Assembly (NCBI GenBank): GCA_027676805.1
Contig: JAQENU010000004.1
Coordinates: forward strand, 203,257-267,256
Length of the DNA: 64,000 nt
Direction of reading: 5' to 3'
From: Coprobacillaceae bacterium UN01-12pH3A
Lineage (GTDB): Bacteria; Bacillota_I; Bacilli_A; Erysipelotrichales; Coprobacillaceae
Part shown: positions 37,086-45,637 of the stretch, piece after piece
Position numbering within the stretch: the stretch's first letter is position 1
Layout: the number at the start of each line of letters is the position of its first letter
Position numbers and translations under genes: made by a program
Notes under the pieces: generated by a model
The model's database searches: none
Told to the model about the DNA's origin: nothing
What the model saw: the letters and a program-made list of their open reading frames with translations, nothing else

Positions 37086-38105
37086 TTATAAAACCTCTTC
37101 TACTGCCTTCATTGCTGATTTATAAGCAGTGATAACTTGATCACACCAGTGATCGAATTCTTCATCTGTTTGTTTTGCTTTGGGGTGTTTTTCCAAATAA
37201 TCAAGATACATCGCCAAGCCTTTTTCAATGGTAATGGCACATTCAAAGTCAGGAACAATCTGTTTGATCTTTGTTGTGTCAAATAAATGTGAAAACTGTT
37301 TATCTCCCTGAATGCTTTCGCTTAATGAGTAGGTTTTGCTTTTTGACAGCAAATCTGTGGTCATATAGATCGGTTGAAAAGGAACGTTCAATAATTTAGC
37401 CAAATAGCGATAAATCATGTTCCAGCTGACGTGTTCATCAGAAACGATCTGATAGGCTTCATTGATTGCAGCGGGATTTCCCACTAAGGGCACAAAGCCT
37501 TTGGCAAAATCATCGGCATGTGTGCATGTCCATAAGCTGTTTCCGTCACCGTGAATGATTACTTCTTTTCCTTCCAGCATTCTTTTAATGACACTGTAGC
37601 AGTTTTTTCCCTTAATACTCAAAGGAATCCGATCATTGGAATAGGTTTGGGAAGGACGAACGATAGTGATGGGAAATCCTTCTTCCTGATAGGCTTTTCT
37701 GAAAATTTCTTCACAAGCCTGTTTCCCTTGCCCATAGCGAGAATAACGGTTTCCCAGCGGATGATCTTCATTAAAACAGACAGCTCCGTCATGGTTATAC
37801 GTTACAACTGTCGAAATGAAAATAAACTGCTTTGTTTTCCCTTTAAATAATGCAATATTATCATAGGCTTGTGCGGGTGTGAATAAAATGAAATTAATGA
37901 CAGTGTCAAATGTCATTTCTTTGATTAAAGAAGCGATTGCTTCTTTATCATTGATGTCTCCAACTAACGAGATAATGTTGGAATGCAGGCGGTCATTATG
38001 ATTGCCGCGGTTTAAAACATAGACTTCGTTTTGGGTGTTTTGAGCTAAGGCGGTTGTGATAGGCGTACTGATCGTACCGGTACCGCCGATAATTAATATT
38101 TTCAT
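37086..38105 (-). CDS. NAD-dependent epimerase/dehydratase family protein
   Basis: 339 residues. Extended SDR: cofactor motif ILIIGGTGTISTPI at the very N-terminus, catalytic YSRYGQGKQACE (Tyr and Lys in YxxxK), and IVRPSQTYSND. Nucleotide-sugar or related substrate is the usual case, but the exact one cannot be named. First gene of a two-gene minus-strand operon and divergent from nfnA across a 92-base gap. Confidence 0.88.
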   Translation of the reverse strand: MKILIIGGTGTISTPITTALAQNTQNEVYVLNRGNHNDRLHSNIISLVGDINDKEAIASLIKEMTFDTVINFILFTPAQAYDNIALFKGKTKQFIFISTVVTYNHDGAVCFNEDHPLGNRYSRYGQGKQACEEIFRKAYQEEGFPITIVRPSQTYSNDRIPLSIKGKNCYSVIKRMLEGKEVIIHGDGNSLWTCTHADDFAKGFVPLVGNPAAINEAYQIVSDEHVSWNMIYRYLAKLLNVPFQPIYMTTDLLSKSKTYSLSESIQGDKQFSHLFDTTKIKQIVPDFECAITIEKGLAMYLDYLEKHPKAKQTDEEFDHWCDQVITAYKSAMKAVEEVL

Positions 38106-38140
38106 GCTGTTACCTCCGTAACAATAGTAACAAAGATTGA

Positions 38141-38169
38141 TTGATTTTAAAATAAAATTTATATATAAT
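38141..38169 (+). promoter_or_regulatory. Promoter of the nfn operon
   Basis: TTGATT (38141-38146), 17-base spacer, TATAAT (38164-38169), about 29 bases before the nfnA start. Confidence 0.6.
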
Positions 38170-38197
38170 AAGGAAAAAGTGGAAAGAGGGTTGAAAA

Positions 38198-39025
38198 ATG
38201 TATAAAATCATAAAAAAAGAGAAATTAAACGATGTCGTTGAATTGATGGAAATTAAAGCACCTCATGTATCACGTAAATGTCTTGCTGGGCAGTTTATTA
38301 TATTAAGAGTAAATGAAGATGGCGAAAGGATCCCGTTAACGATTGCTGATTTTGATCGTGAAAAAGAAACCGTGACGATCATTTATCAGATCGTGGGATA
38401 TTCTACTGCACAATTAGCAAAGCTGAATGAAGGAGATGAACTTCAGGATTTTGCCGGACCATTGGGCGTTCCAACCGTTTTATCTAAACATCAGCATGTG
38501 ATTGGAGTTGCCGGAGGGGTTGGCGCTGCACCACTGTATCCGCAGTTAAAAGCACTGCATGACATGGGGGTGAAAGTCGATGTCATTATTGGGGGAAGAA
38601 GCAAAGAATATATTTTATGGAAAGAAAAGTTTGAACCGATCTGTGAACATGTCTACATTGCGACAGATGATGGAACATTGGGAACAAAGGGATTTGTCAC
38701 AACAGTATTGCAGGATCTGTTAGATAAGAAAGAAACATTTGATGAAGTCATTGCGATTGGACCTGTACCAATGATGAAGGCTGTAGTCAATGTGACCCGT
38801 CCTTATCAGATCAAGACTTCGGTTTCTTTAAATCCGATTATGATCGATGGAACCGGAATGTGCGGATGCTGTCGTGTCAGTGTGGATGGAAAGATCAAGT
38901 TTGCCTGTGTAGACGGACCTGATTTTGATGGAATGTTAGTGGATTTTGATGAATTAATCAATCGTCAGCGTATGTTTAAATCTGAGGAACAGCATATCTG
39001 TCACCTCACTATGGAGGATAGATAA
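38198..39025 (+). CDS. nfnA: NADH-dependent ferredoxin-NADP+ oxidoreductase, small subunit
   Basis: 275 residues. FAD/NAD-binding subunit of the dihydroorotate dehydrogenase electron-transfer type (PyrK-like, once called sulfide dehydrogenase alpha). Ends with a 2Fe-2S site in GMCGCCRVSVDGKIKFACVDGPDFDG. With NfnB it couples NADPH, NADH and ferredoxin by electron bifurcation, balancing redox in anaerobes. The nfnB gene starts one base after its stop codon. SD GAGGG. Confidence 0.93.
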   Translation: MYKIIKKEKLNDVVELMEIKAPHVSRKCLAGQFIILRVNEDGERIPLTIADFDREKETVTIIYQIVGYSTAQLAKLNEGDELQDFAGPLGVPTVLSKHQHVIGVAGGVGAAPLYPQLKALHDMGVKVDVIIGGRSKEYILWKEKFEPICEHVYIATDDGTLGTKGFVTTVLQDLLDKKETFDEVIAIGPVPMMKAVVNVTRPYQIKTSVSLNPIMIDGTGMCGCCRVSVDGKIKFACVDGPDFDGMLVDFDELINRQRMFKSEEQHICHLTMEDR

Positions 39026-39026
39026 A

Positions 39027-40415
39027 ATGCCAAACATGTCATTAGAAAAAGTCAAGATGCCTGAACAAGAGGCAGATGTACGTAATAAAAACTTTAAGGA
39101 AGTTGCTTTGGGATACACTTTAGAACAGGCACAAGAGGAAGCCACTCGTTGTTTAAACTGTCGTCATAAGCCCTGCATGAATGGATGCCCGGTAGGGGTT
39201 CCGATCCCGGAATTTATCCAGCATGTGGCGAAGGGAGATATCGAAGCGGCATATCAAACCATCAAGCGTGAGAATGCACTGCCCGCTATTTGCGGACGTG
39301 TTTGTCCGCAGGAAAATCAATGTGAAGGAAAATGTGTGCGTGCAATCAAGGGAGAAGCGGTTGGAATCGGTCGCTTGGAACGTTTCGTTGCCGATTACCA
39401 CATGGCTTTAAATAAAGAAGAAAAAGTTGAAATCGAAAAGAATCATCATAAAGTAGCAATCGTCGGTTCCGGTCCGGCAGGAATTACCTGTGCGGGAGAA
39501 TTGGCCAAACGTGGCTATGATGTGACTGTATTTGAAGCATTGCATGAGACAGGTGGGGTATTAGTTTATGGAATCCCTGAATTCCGTTTGCCTAAAGCAC
39601 TTGTCGCAAAAGAAGTAGATAACGTTAAAAAATTAGGTGTTCATGTTGAAACGAATGTGATTGTAGGACGTTCAATCACGATCGATGAATTAAAAGAAGA
39701 AGGCTATGAAGCAATCTTTGTCGGTTCCGGTGCCGGACTGCCTCGTTTTATGGGGATTCCTGGAGAAAATTTAAATGGAGTTTATGCTGCCAATGAATTC
39801 TTGACCCGTGTCAATTTAATGAAGGCTTATCAATTCCCTGAGCATCCAACACCGGTTAAAATCAGTGAAAAAGTAGCCGTTATCGGGGGCGGAAACGTAG
39901 CGATGGATGCAGCCAGAACGGCGAAACGCCTTGGCGCAAAAGAAGTGTATATTGTTTATCGCCGTGGTGAAGAAGAACTGCCTGCCAGAAAAGAAGAGAT
40001 CCATCACGCTAAAGAAGAAGGGATCATCTTTAAACTATTGAATAACCCAATTGCGATTCATGGTGAAGACGGATGGGTAAAATCGATGGAATGTGTGGAA
40101 ATGACATTAGGAGAGCCTGATGCTTCTGGAAGAAGACGTCCAGTTGAAAAAGAAGGCAGTGAATTCTTGCTGGAAGTAGGAACTGTTATTGAAGCGATCG
40201 GTCAAAGTCCGAATCCTTTGATTCGTCAGACAACCCCGGGATTGGAAACACAAAAATGGGGCGGAATCATTGTGGAAGAAGAAACCATGGCAACCAGTAA
40301 AGACGGTGTTTATGCCGGCGGGGATGTTGTGACCGGAGCGGCTACCGTTATTTTAGCGATGGGGGCTGGAAAAAACGCAGCGAAAGCGATAGACGAAGCA
40401 TTAAATAAACAATAA
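39027..40415 (+). CDS. nfnB: NADH-dependent ferredoxin-NADP+ oxidoreductase, large subunit
   Basis: 462 residues, related to the small subunit of glutamate synthase (GltD). Two 4Fe-4S clusters in the N-terminal region (CLNCRHKPCMNGCPVG, CGRVCPQENQCEGKC) and two Rossmann folds: FAD (VAIVGSGPAGITCA) and NADPH (VAVIGGGNVAMDAA). A misannotation as glutamate synthase is common; adjacency to nfnA settles the role. An acetyltransferase gene overlaps its stop codon. Confidence 0.94.
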   Translation: MPNMSLEKVKMPEQEADVRNKNFKEVALGYTLEQAQEEATRCLNCRHKPCMNGCPVGVPIPEFIQHVAKGDIEAAYQTIKRENALPAICGRVCPQENQCEGKCVRAIKGEAVGIGRLERFVADYHMALNKEEKVEIEKNHHKVAIVGSGPAGITCAGELAKRGYDVTVFEALHETGGVLVYGIPEFRLPKALVAKEVDNVKKLGVHVETNVIVGRSITIDELKEEGYEAIFVGSGAGLPRFMGIPGENLNGVYAANEFLTRVNLMKAYQFPEHPTPVKISEKVAVIGGGNVAMDAARTAKRLGAKEVYIVYRRGEEELPARKEEIHHAKEEGIIFKLLNNPIAIHGEDGWVKSMECVEMTLGEPDASGRRRPVEKEGSEFLLEVGTVIEAIGQSPNPLIRQTTPGLETQKWGGIIVEEETMATSKDGVYAGGDVVTGAATVILAMGAGKNAAKAIDEALNKQ

Positions 40416-40939
40416 TGGAAATACGACCAGTACGTCTTGAAGATGCCAATGCGCTGCTACGCATTTATGCACCCTATGTATTAGAGACCACCGTTACTTT
40501 TGAATATGAGGTCCCCTCGTTGTCAGAATTTCAAGACCGCATAAAAAAGATTACTCAAGATTTTCCTTATTATGTTGCTGTCGAAGATCATAAAATTATC
40601 GGTTATGCCTACGCAGGACGCTATAAAGAACGACATGCCTATGACTGGGGATGTGAGCTGTCCATTTATTTGGATACAGCATATCAGTCTAAAGGCGCAG
40701 GCAAAGCTCTTTATACACAACTGCTGAATCAGTTGAAAGCAATGCACTATCAGGTTGTTTATGCTTGTATTGCGTATCCTAATGAAAAAAGCGTTCGTTT
40801 TCATGAACGCTTTGGGTTTAAGCAGATTGCCTATTTTGAGGCGTGCGGCTATAAATTCAACCATTGGTGTGATATGATTTGGATGGAAAAAAGAATTGGT
40901 GATCCTCGTCATGTATTACCGATTATAAAGTTAGATTAA
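40415..40939 (+). CDS. GNAT acetyltransferase, phosphinothricin-acetyltransferase-like
   Basis: 174 residues. Opens MEIRPVRLEDANALLRIYAPYVLETTVTFE, with the PAT-like YKERHAYDWGCELSIYLD and the acetyl-CoA loop QSKGAGKALYTQLL. ATG overlaps the nfnB stop by one base (TAATG), so it is translationally coupled to nfnAB. Such enzymes acetylate small amines or methionine derivatives; no known link to Nfn. Terminator at the gene end. Confidence 0.88.
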   Translation: MEIRPVRLEDANALLRIYAPYVLETTVTFEYEVPSLSEFQDRIKKITQDFPYYVAVEDHKIIGYAYAGRYKERHAYDWGCELSIYLDTAYQSKGAGKALYTQLLNQLKAMHYQVVYACIAYPNEKSVRFHERFGFKQIAYFEACGYKFNHWCDMIWMEKRIGDPRHVLPIIKLD

Positions 40940-40955
40940 TTTCTAACTTTTTTTG
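40927..40955 (+). terminator. Terminator of the nfn operon
   Basis: AAAGTTAGA and TCTAACTTT pair around TTAATT, then a T run; overlaps the end of the acetyltransferase gene. Confidence 0.88.
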
Positions 40956-40964
40956 TTTATCTTG

Positions 40965-41010
40965 TTGACAAATAATATAGTGCGTGTTATTGTATTAGTG
41001 TATTAATACA
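40965..41010 (+). promoter_or_regulatory. Promoter and GntR (YtrA-type) operator of the ABC cassette
   Basis: TTGACA (40965-40970), 17 bases, TATTGT (40988-40993). The perfect palindrome TGTATTAATACA (40999-41010) overlaps the start of transcription, with the direct repeat TGTATTA just before it at 40991-40997. Probable binding site of the GntR protein encoded at the end of the cassette. Confidence 0.75.
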
Positions 41011-41024
41011 GCAGGAGGGAAACT

Positions 41025-41726
41025 ATGGAAAACGAATTAATTAAAATAGAGGATCTTTCAATGACTTATGGAAAGAAGATTGCTTTAACGAATATCTCTT
41101 TAAGTCTTAAATCTGGAAAGATCATCGGATTATTAGGACCAAATGGTTCTGGGAAAACAACGTTGATTAAAATATTGAATGGTTTATTAAAAGCGTATCA
41201 TGGGAATATATTGATTGATGGACAGCCAATCGGGGTGCATTCAAGAGAAATTATCTCTTATTTGCCGGATGAATCTTATTTCTTAGATTGGATGCACGCT
41301 AAAGATGCCTTAAATATGTTTAGGGAACTGTATTCAGATTTTCAATATGCCCATTGCATCGAGCTGATGACACGTTTCAATTTAACACCGGAAATGAAGA
41401 TTAAATCAATGTCAAAAGGGATGCGAGAAAAATTTCAATTATGCTTGGTGATGTCACGTAAGGCAAAGATTTACATTTTGGATGAACCGATTGCAGGGGT
41501 GGATCCGGCTGCCAGAGAAGTTATCTTAGATGTAATATTAAATAACTATGCTGAAGATGCCTTAGTTATTATCTCTACCCATTTAATCAGTGATTTGGAA
41601 ACGATCTTTGATGAAGTAGTCTTTATCAAAGAGGGGAAATTAATTATGCACGAAAATACGGAGACATTGAGAAATGACCGTCATATGTCTATCGATGAAT
41701 TATTTAGGGAGGTATTCAAATGCTAA
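41025..41726 (+). CDS. ABC transporter ATP-binding protein
   Basis: 233 residues. Walker A GPNGSGKTT, a short signature SMSKGMREK in place of LSGG, and Walker B IYILDEPIAGVDPAARE followed by ISTHLISD. The SMSKG variant and gene order are like YtrB/BcrA-type exporters. SD AGGAGGG. The permease gene overlaps by 7 bases and a GntR gene follows. Typically linked to envelope stress or peptide export; the substrate is unknown. Confidence 0.9.
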   Translation: MENELIKIEDLSMTYGKKIALTNISLSLKSGKIIGLLGPNGSGKTTLIKILNGLLKAYHGNILIDGQPIGVHSREIISYLPDESYFLDWMHAKDALNMFRELYSDFQYAHCIELMTRFNLTPEMKIKSMSKGMREKFQLCLVMSRKAKIYILDEPIAGVDPAAREVILDVILNNYAEDALVIISTHLISDLETIFDEVVFIKEGKLIMHENTETLRNDRHMSIDELFREVFKC

Positions 41727-42448
41727 AATTATTAAAATATGAGTTGATTGGTTCTTATCGCCAGTACTTACTGACGTTTGCTGTTTATTTGTTGCTTTGC
41801 TGTGCGACGCCGTTCTTGCCGACAGTTATTAATCAATTTTTGAGCGGATTATTAATGGTTGCTTTATTTGGGATCGTCATCTCAATCTTTGTTAATATTG
41901 TTCAGCATTTTTCACGCTCAATGTTTAGTCGTCCGGGTTATCTGACCTTAACCTTGCCTGTATCTTCTAAAGAACTTGTTTTTTCTAAAATGATTGGGGC
42001 AATGATTTGGACTTTTGTAGCTTTCTTCATTTTAGGATTAGGACTGATGATCTTAATGATGCTGATCGCTGACTTTTCATTCGGGGATATCTTTAATTTT
42101 ATTAATCAGCTATGTTATGGAATTTCACTTTATCCGGGAGAAGTACTGCAGTCACTTCTTGCTGCCTTAACTTCTACTTTAGCGATGATTGCTTCATTCT
42201 ATTTTACGATTACCTTTGTGCATACGAAGTATGTTACTAAAAACAGAGTATTAATTGGAGTAGGCGGATATATTCTTGGACTTTTAGCTTTAGGATTTAT
42301 TATGGATTCATCATTGTTCTATGGATTTATCGGTTCATTAAATGGAACATCACTTTATATCTTTAATATCTTTATCAATGTAGTGTTTATTGTCGGATTC
42401 TTTGTTGGAACAACATATTTAATTGATAAAAAATTACAAATTGAATAG
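41720..42448 (+). CDS. ABC transporter permease
   Basis: 242 residues with about six membrane segments (for example LLTFAVYLLLCCATPFL and VFIVGFFVGTTYLI). It overlaps the ATP-binding gene by 7 bases and has SD GGGAGG inside it. Forms the membrane half of the transporter; sequence gives no substrate clue. Confidence 0.85.
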   Translation: MLKLLKYELIGSYRQYLLTFAVYLLLCCATPFLPTVINQFLSGLLMVALFGIVISIFVNIVQHFSRSMFSRPGYLTLTLPVSSKELVFSKMIGAMIWTFVAFFILGLGLMILMMLIADFSFGDIFNFINQLCYGISLYPGEVLQSLLAALTSTLAMIASFYFTITFVHTKYVTKNRVLIGVGGYILGLLALGFIMDSSLFYGFIGSLNGTSLYIFNIFINVVFIVGFFVGTTYLIDKKLQIE

Positions 42449-42460
42449 CGAGGTGGGAAT

Positions 42461-42826
42461 ATGAAGAACAGTTTCGATCCAAATTTACCAATCTATCTGC
42501 AAGTCATGGACGAAATCAAAAAAGATGTCTTCACTCATCACTACTTGCCAGGGCATAAAATTGCCTCTGTACGTGAATTAGCTTTACAGTATAGTGTTAA
42601 TCCTAATACGATTCAAAAAGCACTCAGTGAGCTTGAAAGAGCTGGTTTACTGCACAGCGAACGAACCGTCGGGCGTTTTGTGACAGAAGATCTTGAATTG
42701 ATCGATCGTCTGCGTTATGAGATCAGTCATGAAAAAGTGCATACATTTGTCAGTGAAATGAATGGCTTAGGATATGATCGACAAGGAATTATTGATGCCG
42801 TTAATGAAGAAATCGAGGCACAATAA
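42461..42826 (+). CDS. GntR-family regulator, YtrA type
   Basis: 121 residues: a winged helix (residues 1-75: LPIYLQVMDEIKKDVFTHHYLPGHKIASVRELA in part) and a short dimerisation tail, no effector domain. YtrA-type repressors control the ABC genes they are encoded with. Twelve bases after the permease. The palindrome at 40999 is the best operator. Confidence 0.92.
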   Translation: MKNSFDPNLPIYLQVMDEIKKDVFTHHYLPGHKIASVRELALQYSVNPNTIQKALSELERAGLLHSERTVGRFVTEDLELIDRLRYEISHEKVHTFVSEMNGLGYDRQGIIDAVNEEIEAQ

Positions 42827-42857
42827 AAAAGTACGGATATAATTTCCGTACTTTTTT
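42825..42857. terminator. Bidirectional terminator
   Basis: AAAAAAGTACGGA (42825-42837) and TCCGTACTTTTTT (42845-42857) pair perfectly; serves the GntR gene and the converging EIIB gene. Confidence 0.9.
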
Positions 42858-42861
42858 ACAA

Positions 42862-43179
42862 TTATTTTTGGTAAAATTCATTGTAAAGATTAGCCGCAGT
42901 TGTAAATACGGCACTTCCGTTCATCGTTCCGTAGTTACGCATGTCGATTACTTCAACAGGATATTTACCATTCAAGATTTTTTTGACCGACTCTAGTTTG
43001 TAGCGAATCTGCGGTCCCAGCAGCAAAACATCAAAGTCACCAAGATAATTTTCGATGCCAGATTCCCCTATCGCCCAGATCTTGCAATCAATACCTTGTT
43101 TTTTAGCTTCTTCTTGCATTTTTGTTACAAGTAAGCTCGTTGACATTCCACCAGCACATGCTAACATTATCCTCATCAT
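42862..43179 (-). CDS. PTS sugar transporter EIIB subunit, lactose/cellobiose type
   Basis: 105 residues, one EIIB domain with the phospho-Cys loop IMLACAGGMSTSLLVTKM. Family members pass phosphate to chitobiose, cellobiose or lactose. No EIIA or EIIC of this type is in the window, so it is an orphan here. The second ATG (one codon later) could also be the start. Separated from the upstream radical SAM gene by 31 bases and without a clear terminator between, so perhaps co-transcribed. Confidence 0.9.
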   Translation of the reverse strand: MMRIMLACAGGMSTSLLVTKMQEEAKKQGIDCKIWAIGESGIENYLGDFDVLLLGPQIRYKLESVKKILNGKYPVEVIDMRNYGTMNGSAVFTTAANLYNEFYQK

Positions 43180-43210
43180 TATCTTATACCTCCGTATTTA
43201 TTCTAGCACA

Positions 43211-44092
43211 CTATAAATCAAATGTTAACTGAATCTGTTCATTCTCTAATTTATAGGCAGCAATAATATCTTCCATCCTATAAAGAAGTCCGTACTTTAA
43301 GCACTCTTGTGTAAAAACCTGCTTTAAATGGGAATAATTTTTGATTCCACACATATAACTGTTTCCAAAAAACTGCTGATATTTTTCTTTTAATCCGGGG
43401 AATAACTGATCAAGCTGCTGATAGTAATAGTCCCTTTGGTTTTCCCTTAATGTTACACCAAACATAGAATAAATAAATTTAGCCCCATGCTCATAGGAAA
43501 GACGAATGACGTTTTTGATATTGTCCTCCTGATCGGTGATAAAGGGCAGGATCGGGGTAAATAGTACTCCTGTAAAGATTCCTTCGTCGCTTAATGCTTT
43601 CATCGCTTTGAAACGCTCAGAAGAAGCACAGACATGCGGCTCGATTTTTCTGCAAAGCTCATCATCGGCAGTGGTAACCGTAAATTTAATAACAACATTC
43701 TTCATTTGCTTTAATATATCTATATCTCGAACAACGAGATCACTCTTTGTATCGATCGATACGCCAAAATGATAAAATTGCAGCAGCTTTAAAGCTTGAC
43801 GGGTAATCTCCAGATTTTTTTCAAAGGGGTTATAGGTATCACTCATGGCTCCGATTCCCACTACCCCTTTTTTCTTTTTTGACTGAAGTTCCTTGTTTAA
43901 AATAGCGATCTCATTTTCTTTGATGCGTACTTCATCAAAACGGTCAATCTGATAGCAGCTGCTGCGGCTGTCACAATAGATACACCCATGAGGACAGCCT
44001 TTATAAAGATTGATATTATAATCGATGCCAAACCACTGATTTGAATTTCCTCCGGCTTTTTGAAGAATAGATTTCGCTTTAATCACCCGCAT
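43211..44092 (-). CDS. Radical SAM protein, spore photoproduct lyase-like (SplB family)
   Basis: 293 residues. The 4Fe-4S cysteines are in KGCPHGCIYCDSR (CxxxCxxC). The remainder (GVGIGAMSDTYNPFEKNLEITRQALKLL) matches the large SPL/DNA-repair lyase-like group that lies outside true SplB. Such proteins are common in anaerobes and mostly of unknown role. SD GAGGTG. Confidence 0.85.
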   Translation of the reverse strand: MRVIKAKSILQKAGGNSNQWFGIDYNINLYKGCPHGCIYCDSRSSCYQIDRFDEVRIKENEIAILNKELQSKKKKGVVGIGAMSDTYNPFEKNLEITRQALKLLQFYHFGVSIDTKSDLVVRDIDILKQMKNVVIKFTVTTADDELCRKIEPHVCASSERFKAMKALSDEGIFTGVLFTPILPFITDQEDNIKNVIRLSYEHGAKFIYSMFGVTLRENQRDYYYQQLDQLFPGLKEKYQQFFGNSYMCGIKNYSHLKQVFTQECLKYGLLYRMEDIIAAYKLENEQIQLTFDL

Positions 44093-44142
44093 TTTATCAC
44101 CTCATTTTCATTATCATACCATGATCCTTAAAGTCACGCCAA

Positions 44143-44168
44143 GAAAAAAGAGGCTTATTGTGCCTCTT
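44143..44168 (-). terminator. Terminator of the MATE gene
   Basis: On the minus strand AAGAGGC, loop ACAATAA, GCCTCTTTTTT. Confidence 0.8.
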
Positions 44169-45543
44169 CGATGATTTCTTTGGTTACTGCCGGTTCTTCT
44201 GTCGGTTCTATGCGGATCTGCTTCATTTGATGATAGGTTAGTAAAGTAGTGATTAAGAATGAAGCGGCATCGGCAATTGGCACAGCAAAGAAAATTCCGT
44301 ATAAACCAAATAGGTTGGATAAGATCAGGATCATTGGAATTAAAATAATGATCTGTCTTAATAAGGTCAGAATACTGGCTTCACGCACTTTTCCAATCGC
44401 TTGAAAATAGTTGGCACAGCAAATTTGTGCTCCGATCAGCGGCAGGCATAAAAACCAAATTCGTAAAGCGTTGGTTCCCAGCTGAATAATATCGGCTTCT
44501 TTATTGAAAGCTGTAATAATAAATCCCGGTAAAAGCTGGATCACCGCAAAACCGATCACTGCAATGGAAGTTGCTGCAATAATCGCATATTTCAATGTTT
44601 CTTTGACACGACTCATTTGCTTTGCCCCGAAGTTATAGCTGATTAAAGGCTGTTGTCCTTGTGTTAAACCGGTAATCGGCATGAATAAGATGGTTTGTAC
44701 ACTGGTAATAATTCCGACTGTTGAGATTGCGATATCGCCTCCATAGCTGACTAATGTACCATTTAAGATAATATTTAAGATACTATTAGAAAACTGCATT
44801 AAGAAAGCAGGGATTCCTGTCGTAATAATCTTTTTAGTATGTTCAAATTTTAAAATCATAGAATTAAATTGAATTGGAATTAAACAACGTTTTGAGAATA
44901 AGAATGCCAGCTGCCAAACCATGCTTAGAAATTGTCCGCCAATAGTCGCTAAAGCAGCGCCTTCCATTCCCATATTGAATTTAAAGATAAGAATGTAATC
45001 AAAGACGATATTAAAGCCTGCTCCGATCAATTGAGATACCATGGCATTTTTAGGATTCCCCTGTGCTCTTGAAAAGTTGTTTCCGCACATTGTGATACAT
45101 GAGAAAACAGCTCCGTATAAAATAATACTTAAATATGAGCGGGCATAAGGCAATACATTGCTGCTGGCTCCCAATATTCCCAACACCTGATTAATAAATA
45201 AATTACCAAAAATCATGATGATGGCTCCGAAAATGATCGCTAAGGTTAAAGCGTTCCCTATGTATATACTGGCATCTTTATTTCGCTTTGCTCCTAAACT
45301 GATAGAGAAGCATGTAGCACCTCCGACAGCACACATTAAACTGACTGCCATTAAGATCAACGTAACCGGATAGCTGACAGTAATGCCGGCAATTCCCAAT
45401 GACCCCAAATGCGGTGCATTTCCGATAAACATACGATCGACGATATTATATATAGCGTTTACTAACATTCCGATAATAGCCGGAACAGAGAATTTAATTA
45501 ATAACTGGGAAATTTTTCCCGTACCCATTTCATTTTTTTCCAT
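44155..45543 (-). CDS. MATE family efflux transporter
   Basis: 462 residues from the ATG at 45543 (TAGGAGGAATT upstream; the longer frame is unlikely). Twelve membrane segments in two similar halves. Starts MGTGKISQLLIKFSVPAIIGML and contains GLTQGQQPLISYNFGAK, a MATE signature. It exports drugs or metabolites using Na+ or H+ gradients. Single gene. Confidence 0.92.
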   Translation of the reverse strand: MEKNEMGTGKISQLLIKFSVPAIIGMLVNAIYNIVDRMFIGNAPHLGSLGIAGITVSYPVTLILMAVSLMCAVGGATCFSISLGAKRNKDASIYIGNALTLAIIFGAIIMIFGNLFINQVLGILGASSNVLPYARSYLSIILYGAVFSCITMCGNNFSRAQGNPKNAMVSQLIGAGFNIVFDYILIFKFNMGMEGAALATIGGQFLSMVWQLAFLFSKRCLIPIQFNSMILKFEHTKKIITTGIPAFLMQFSNSILNIILNGTLVSYGGDIAISTVGIITSVQTILFMPITGLTQGQQPLISYNFGAKQMSRVKETLKYAIIAATSIAVIGFAVIQLLPGFIITAFNKEADIIQLGTNALRIWFLCLPLIGAQICCANYFQAIGKVREASILTLLRQIIILIPMILILSNLFGLYGIFFAVPIADAASFLITTLLTYHQMKQIRIEPTEEPAVTKEIIEEAQ

Positions 45544-45607
45544 ATAATTCCTCCTATATTGTTTTATTGTAAGGTACCGAAATAAAAAAGTCAACCCATA
45601 AATAAAG

Positions 45608-45637
45608 AGAAAAGAACCAATTATTCCATTGGCTCTT
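45608..45637 (-). terminator. Terminator of the YitT gene
   Basis: On the minus strand AAGAGCCAAT, loop GGAATA, ATTGGTTCTT, then TTCTCTTT. Confidence 0.75.

Noticed and set aside
39027-40415. Glutamate synthase small subunit
   Set aside because: The paired PyrK-like gene upstream and the lack of a large GltB subunit make NfnB the better call.
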